Below the pieces are notes generated by a model, which saw only the letters and a list, made by a program, of their open reading frames with translations, was not told the origin of the DNA and did not search any database. 64,000 nucleotides of DNA from Mansonella perstans. Taxonomy: Eukaryota > Nematoda > Chromadorea > Rhabditida > Onchocercidae. Where the stretch lies: positions 62,001 to 126,000 of the forward strand of contig JBAMDO010000099.1 of assembly GCA_037074765.1 (NCBI GenBank), in the 5' to 3' direction. The position numbers and the translations under genes were made by a program. Positions 58,301 through 64,000 of the stretch are shown here, in pieces; positions within the stretch are counted from its first letter, which is position 1; every line of letters begins with the position of its first letter.

Positions 58301-59098
58301 GATTCATATTGTGGCTCCTTGGTGTGGCATATAAATTACTTACGTGTGAGACGCATTGTCACGTGTACTTCTTTGTTACATTTTACCGCCATTATTTCTT
58401 CCATTGTTATATGTTTGATATTTGTTATATGATGGGAAATTATGTCAAATAATTTTTGTTGATTTGATTTCATAAGTGTATTTGTGAATATATGCTAAAT
58501 TCCTTTATTCCTATTTATGTTACACTTGTGATTCACATGTGAAAATAAACGTGTGCTCTTGCATGAATTTAATTCTAATTTGATTCTAACACATTTCGTT
58601 GTTTCATCCATGAGAACTGTTATATATCATTGCATAAGTCAATTCTCTGTAATTTTATTCTTGCATGTTTCCTTTTAAAAAAGAATGAAATAAGAGTTAA
58701 ATTCAGAATTTAAAATCATCAATGATGTTGCCAAATATTGCTCTAAAAGTGATCACCATTTTTACACGTAATGTTTGCCAAAAAAAAAGCATGATAAATA
58801 GGACTAATTCTTTTTCGTAGGTCGACCTTATATCATCGGTCGATCTTGCTGATAAAAAGTTTTCAAGTTGAGGAAGATAAACTCTGATAAGAAAGGAAAG
58901 AAGCTGTCATTGCGCCAAGAGAGGATAAAACAGGTTTAAAAGATGTTGTTTTGCATAAAAACGGAAAATAGAATGACTTCATTTGGAAAACTGGAAAGAT
59001 AACTAATTCTTGCACTCGGGATGGCACTGTGATAGATAATCATGATTTACTTATCAAAAAATGGAAGAAATTGATAATTAGTTAGTTAACAAGTGGGT
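55394..59098. other. Long intergenic region, LSm2 to DIS3L2
   Basis: About 3.7 kb of AT-rich sequence, the largest empty stretch in the window. It holds a perfect 18-bp inverted repeat at 56440-56487. Open frames at 55588 (minus), 56026, 57800 and 58246 (plus) have no family, codon or splice support. No structural RNA is recognised. Confidence 0.5.
56440..56487. repeat. Perfect 18-bp inverted repeat, 12-nt loop
   Basis: GCTTCTAACAATATTATA (56440-56457) is followed after 12 bases by its exact reverse complement (56470-56487). A further AACAATATTATAG copy just to the left (about 56429-56440) repeats part of the arm. It is intergenic; it could be a hairpin RNA, a terminator-like element or a miniature element remnant. 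Confidence 0.85.
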
Positions 59099-62000
59099 AT
59101 GATGCATATGCGAATGTTAATTGCGTCATTCCATTTGTTGTTCGTATTGTGCGAATTGAAAGGAATTGCAGAACGATTCATTCACGACCATATCAGAACA
59201 ACAACAACAACAACAACAACTACTACTACTACTGTTACTGCTACTACAACGACAAATCATAGCGACAACAACAACAGCAACAAGACAGGTGGCAACGCTA
59301 CACGATACAGTGGAATCATGTCATCCAATAAAAAATACTTCATACCACTAGCCCAAGATACATCACCATCACGAACTGTGGGTTTCAATGAATTAAGTGT
59401 TGGCAAGGAAAGGGCGCGTATGTCTCTAAGTATGGAAGAGCTTGCACTTTTAGATGAAATTCAGCGTCGTGGACGAATCAGTTCTTCCAGCGTAAGTTAT
59501 TTGGTTTGACCGAAAAATTAACTGTGAAATATTACAGTGCTAATATCTGTATTGCAAATTTATAGTAATACAACTTGTCTGTTGTCTTAGACAAACCTTA
59601 TAAATTCCATTAGGATTGATGTATTATTGAAGATAGCTATTAATGTGTTAAGATGATGTAAATTTAATTTGAATTTATTTGATACAGACTTGAATGTTAT
59701 GATAGCTATCCATTTGCTTTAGGCCGTACGAACAGGGAAAATCAGTGTTTCGGAATTAATGGGATTTGTCGATAAAAACGCCGACAAGAAGAGACGAAAA
59801 AAAGATCGGAACTTCGTAATAAATACTGAATGCAATAATGATCGCTACAACCGAACACCGTCAGTGGTTGACGCATCAAATCACGGAATATCGATCGACT
59901 CCACCGCGTTTCTTGATGTTGCAGGATGGAAAATCCCTCCACTACCACCAGGACTTGTCTCAATAAGTAACTTATCCAGCTTTTTTTCAACAATTCAATG
60001 ACCATAAAATAATGGTTAGCATGAATCATTTCCTTTATAAAAATTAACTAAAGTTATTTAGTTGTTGCTTCAAGCACTGTTATTGAATTATTCCAATAGA
60101 ACAAACGGTGTTATGTCTATAGGTGCAATTTTTCCAAAAAAAATATTGCAGGTGAAATTTTTCCGTTTCTCTTATAGCTCACGAAGGAGATCGTTGTCCA
60201 TATCCATCAGCTCTTCCAACACGCATATTTGAAAAGGCGATGAAAGCAGCTGCACTCGTTCATGCTGGTTCACAGATGTCTTTATATTCCGGACGTAATG
60301 TAGCTAGTATGGTTGTTTTTTAATATGAAAAAAGTAATTTGTCGGATTTAAAAAAGTCTTCAAATTTTTTAACGATAAGTTTTTCAGATTCAGAAATTCA
60401 GAAATTATTAGAGATGAAATCATTGGGCAATTTTTGAGTATTTCATTTAAGGCTTGTAATCAACTCTCCCTTTCATAACTATGTTTAGACAACGGTAGCG
60501 GAATAACACCATACGGTAAAACGATTCATTTACCACCACTGGAATTGATTCGGCTATTACCACCACTTTCTCCGATGTATCCATTACTTTCAAACGAAAT
60601 ACAACGATCGGCCACACCCGCCCTACCGGGATATAGTATCCCTGCTGCTTATGGTTTGGGTCTTCAAGGTAATAACAATATTAGTTGCATCAATGTCGAC
60701 GAATTGAATTTTGCAAGGACTGCTGAGAGAACTTGTAATTAAATGATATCATTTTGCTTGTCTTTTCATTCATAAATGACAACACCAACATAACCAGCCA
60801 TAGCTCAGTTGGTAGAGCGGAGGACTGTAGAATATAAGCTGACATCCTTAGGTCGCTGGTTCGAATCCGGCTGGCTGGAGAAAAACCAATTTTGCTGGCG
60901 GTTGTAGTAAAGATAGTTTTTGCTGGCTGAAGTAAAGGCAGTTTTTGCTGACTGGAGAAAAGACAGTTTTTAACACGTTGTGATTAACTATTGTTCATTC
61001 TTCCATGCTTAATGATAGATAAAACTTCCATATATAGCAATAACTTTAGATGGCGATGATTTGTCATGCAATTCTGCATTAATCATTTAAATAGTAATAA
61101 GCGAAACATTATTCTGGATATCATTTATTTCCATTTTTTTTCGTTACTAATTATGAACCCTATAACTGATCTTAAATGTGAAACCAAACAGTGGAAATCT
61201 TTAATCAGGACGGTATAGTGCTGCAGGACTTGGTATGGTTAAAGTTTCAATTTTATTGATTTAAACCTTTGCTCCCATTACTACATATTGTAATATACTA
61301 CATATTGTGGTGATGGTAACTGCGGCAAACAAGTATACACAAACATTTCGCAAGAGTAGGTGGTCATATTATTTTTTAAAATTTTTTATTTTATTTAAAG
61401 TATGTAGTAGATCTTCCCAGACACGACTGAATTAATTTATCCATACATTCTTCAGAATTGTATTTTTATTTTTTTTTGTAAATATGGTAGTGCTTATGTA
61501 CAATGTAAATATTATTTGCAGGCAATAAGAATAATATTTGCGGAGTTGCTGGACATCAGCAGTATCTTAGCAGTCTACATAGCGTACCAAGTAATGCTCT
61601 GCAGAGTAATGGAAATCAACAACGAAGTATTCAACAGAATCAGAAAACTCGTAAACCTTTTTTCATGCCTTACATGAGCATGGATGCGGTGGAACGTGGA
61701 CTAGCCAATGGAGATCTCATCAAGGTATGCTTCTATCTTGCCAGTAATTATCACTAGTATTCTGTGCACTCCTCCATTTTGAATGTCAAAACTAGTTAAC
61801 AAATTTTATTGTTTCATTAAATTCACTTAAGGGTGTTTTGCGTGTTAATCAGCGTAATTATGAGGAATCATTTGTGGACAATCCTATGAGCGACGAACAG
61901 CAGGATATTTTGATTCTTGGTGTCCATGATCGTAATCGCGCACTTCATGGTGATGTTGTCGTTGTTCGCATCAAAGACAGGAACTGTTGGGTTGTAAGCT

Positions 62001-64000
62001 GCACATTGCTCTTTGGTTTTTTTTTTCTTTTTTTTTACATGTATCTTTGTGTTTTATATTTTTCCTCAATAATTATGTTAATATTAAGGTTCGTGATGCA
62101 TTGTATGAAGCGTGGCGCGATGGAAATTTGAAAGCTCGTCTCGATGATAACGGCAAACCATTGACTATTCCACCAATCAAGCGTGACCATTACGAAATAG
62201 AACTGTCACCAGCTGAATTTCTTAATGTAAATTATTTTTTCCTGTAAAGACTGCAAATCATGGGGAGTTTATCGCCATATAAGTTATCCGTAATTTAATA
62301 GTTCAATTTTCATATGATATTTTCCGTTTTCCAGTTGCCCACCTGCGTTGACAATTGCATTTCAATTGAAAAGTTGAAAGAAAATGTGCCCATTAATAGC
62401 AATCGACGGTACAACCGCGAACAAATGCTTTGTATTGCTGCAAAGGTTGTCTTAAAGTTTCTGCCTCAAATTTCTGCTTTTGTGTAATCCTAAATTCCTA
62501 ACTTTAATATTAATGATGGTAAATTTATGCCATTTCAGCTTGAGTTGGAACGTCGTAAACGAGCTGCAGAAGGTAACTATAATATAGACTCGGTTATTCT
62601 GAATACTATATCCAAACTCGCCATCGCAAAACGAGCTTATTCATCAGTGTATGTAGAAATATATTCTTCATTCGATTCAGTCGTATCAAAAAAGACAGTT
62701 GTTGGAACTTATATATTTTAAGAGGTTGTACACAATCTGGGACATCGACATGTGGTACTTCCGTCACAAGTTCTGGGCCGAGTACAGTAACAACACGACA
62801 CAATGGAACTGGCTTAAATGGATCAGTGCAACGACGATCAAATCACCGAATTTTATCGGATATGCCAGATGAAGATTGGGGGATTCCCGACATGTGTCTT
62901 CAAAAAACCGCTGAGGTTAATCCATGCTCTGCGTTGCTAAAGTCATCTATAATTCCTGTTCTTAGTTGGTCATTGTTATTGCGGCATGTTTTACTTATTT
63001 AAAATATGACTAGGCTGAGATTTCATTTTTGTTAAGGGAGAAATTTCAGGTAGTTTTCATCAGTGAACAGAAAAACTGTCGAGCTGCAGTAGGTATGCTA
63101 AAAATGATGGCTGACGGGAATCGTAATTGGGCACTTTTCTCGCCGGGCGATTCACGAATGCCACGAATGATGATACCAGCGGAGCAAACGCCTACTTCGT
63201 TTTTTGACCGTCCGCAAGATTTTGCGAAGTTCATTTATGTGGCACGAATGGTAGAATGGCAAGCGACAGCACAATTTGCAAGAGGGTAAGTAACTTATGT
63301 TTACTGCTGATACACTTCTGGAAAAGTTATGGCCTGCTGCATAAATCAGTGATGTGTTCAGGAAGTTATACAAGAGCCTTGGTATGGCGGGCGACATAGA
63401 AGCCGAAACAGAAGGCTTATTATTGGCAAATGATGTTGATACTCGAGAGTTCTCTCAAGCTGCACTTTCGTCACTTCCAATTACTGAAGCAGTGGAGTGG
63501 AAAATTGATGAAGTTCATTTTTATTGAATACCGAATTGACGAAGTTGATTTGATACATTTAATTTGGTTAAGAATGCTATCTCTCTGATGCATAATATCG
63601 TGCCATATTTATAGAAAGAGTTCAAATATCGGAAAGATTTCCGAGATGAAACTGTGTTCACAATCGATCCAAGTACGGCACGAGATTTGGACGATGCCCT
63701 CCATATAAAGTCGGTTTCGGACTGCGACGGAGCTGGTAATCCTGGTTGGGAGGTAAATTGCAGCAACATTCTCAGTTTTATGCATTATTTCTAAGAAATT
63801 GAAAATACTGCAAGAATTCCAGATTGGTGTTCATATAGCTGATGTTTCGCACTTCGTACAATTAGGCACGGAACTTGACCAATGGGCTTTTAGTCGTGGC
63901 ACATCGGTTTATCTCGTTCACAAAGTTAGTGCATTTAATTCACTGCTCTTGCTTTCGTAGTCTTTGAATTTAGATATTTATCTGAGATTTTTAGGTGATT
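59099..64000 (+). CDS. DIS3L2: DIS3L2-type 3'-5' exoribonuclease, 3' end beyond window
   Basis: DIS3L2 is a cytoplasmic RNase II/RNB enzyme that degrades oligouridylated RNAs, including pre-let-7. The recognised part starts at 61522, with [35 protein letters not shown] and [15 protein letters not shown] (first cold-shock domain). It continues with [33 protein letters not shown] and [19 protein letters not shown] (second). The RNB catalytic motif is [18 protein letters not shown] at about 63650-63710, with its aspartates intact, then [14 protein letters not shown]. No PIN domain precedes it, as expected for DIS3L2. Upstream exons at 59099-59490, about 59723-59968, 60179-60297 and 60489-60669 join in phase. 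They encode a long Ser/Thr/Pro-rich N-terminus that includes a poly-Thr tract. The first ATG gives a hydrophobic, signal-like start ([16 protein letters not shown]); an ATG at 59318 would avoid it. An intron holds a tRNA-Tyr gene. Confidence 0.85.
60794..60879 (+). tRNA. tRNA-Tyr (anticodon GTA) with 13-nt intron
   Basis: Acceptor arm CCAGCCA pairs perfectly with TGGCTGG; the D arm, anticodon stem (GAGGA/TCCTT) and T arm (GCTGG/CCGGC with loop TTCGAAT) all close. The anticodon is GTA at 60827-60829, followed by one base and then an intron at about 60831-60843, the canonical position after base 37. Box A (TAGCTCAGTTGG, 60801-60812) and box B (GGTTCGAATCC, 60858-60868) are intact. Eukaryotic tRNA-Tyr genes normally carry such an intron, which the TSEN complex removes. 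It lies within an intron of DIS3L2, in the same orientation. Confidence 0.95.
60870..60971 (+). repeat. Degenerate 24-28 bp tandem repeat beginning in the tRNA 3' end
   Basis: Four imperfect units start GCTGGCTGG, GCTGGCGG, GCTGGCTG and GCTGACTGG and end in TTTT or TTTTT, at about 60870, 60894, 60922 and 60947. The first unit overlaps the last nine bases of the tRNA coding sequence. Confidence 0.75.
60890..60893 (+). terminator. Pol III terminator (TTTT) of tRNA-Tyr
   Basis: The first run of four T residues lies 11 bases past the tRNA discriminator base. Further runs of five T follow at the end of each repeat unit downstream (to 60971) as possible backup terminators. Confidence 0.6.

Noticed and set aside
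59166..59351. A poly-Gln/poly-Leu frame in the CAA/CTA repeat
   Set aside because: An alternative frame of the Thr-coding repeat; it does not connect to later exons.
1..64000. CRISPR arrays, bacterial operons, ribosomal RNA genes or transposase genes
   Set aside because: None seen; tandem repeats present are microsatellites or coding/minisatellite repeats without spacers, and no transposase or reverse-transcriptase motif was found.

Overview
This is AT-rich eukaryotic DNA with short exons, mostly small introns with nematode-type acceptors (TTTTCAG, TTTGCAG), a cuticle-collagen gene and possible spliced-leader acceptors just upstream of start codons. The window is a piece of a nematode nuclear genome. 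A parasitic clade such as the filarial worms is plausible from base composition and protein divergence, but species cannot be read from the sequence. There is no bacterial, phage or CRISPR content. Gene models were built by hand from both strands by matching protein similarity, splice signals and reading phase; no database search was run.

Layout. The left part is mainly on the minus strand: an SLC26/SulP anion transporter (192-5624, 16 exons, about 663 aa, STAS domain at the end), a taxilin (7895-10251, about 336 aa), a large secreted precursor ending in an IL-17-like cysteine-knot domain (12938-17163, about 508 aa), the methylosome chaperone pICln (19258-21407, about 229 aa) and a cuticle collagen (26222-28827, about 311 aa). 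Between pICln and the collagen, on the plus strand, lies a highly charged Lys/Glu-repeat gene (23139-25478).

From 30 kb on everything recognised is on the plus strand: a small WH2 actin-binding-type protein (30026-31539, 5' end not found), a protein with two methyltransferase-like halves (32542-35186, about 486 aa), a membrane-anchored or secreted glutathione peroxidase with a phase-0 microexon (36430-37545), the mitochondrial replicative helicase Twinkle (39466-49476), the tRNA-splicing endonuclease subunit TSEN34 (51236-53834), the U6-associated protein LSm2 (54679-55393) and the 3'-to-5' exoribonuclease DIS3L2 (59099 to beyond the right edge). A tRNA-Tyr(GTA) gene with its own 13-nt intron sits inside a DIS3L2 intron.

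The genes do not form one pathway. TSEN34, LSm2, pICln, DIS3L2 and the tRNA all concern RNA processing, and TSEN34 belongs to the enzyme that would excise the tRNA-Tyr intron. The observations most worth following are the GPx microexon, the multidomain IL-17-like precursor, the Lys/Glu gene with a homopolymer frame break, possible GC-AG introns (one would separate the LSm2 start codon from the rest of its gene), and the tRNA whose 3' end begins a short tandem repeat.
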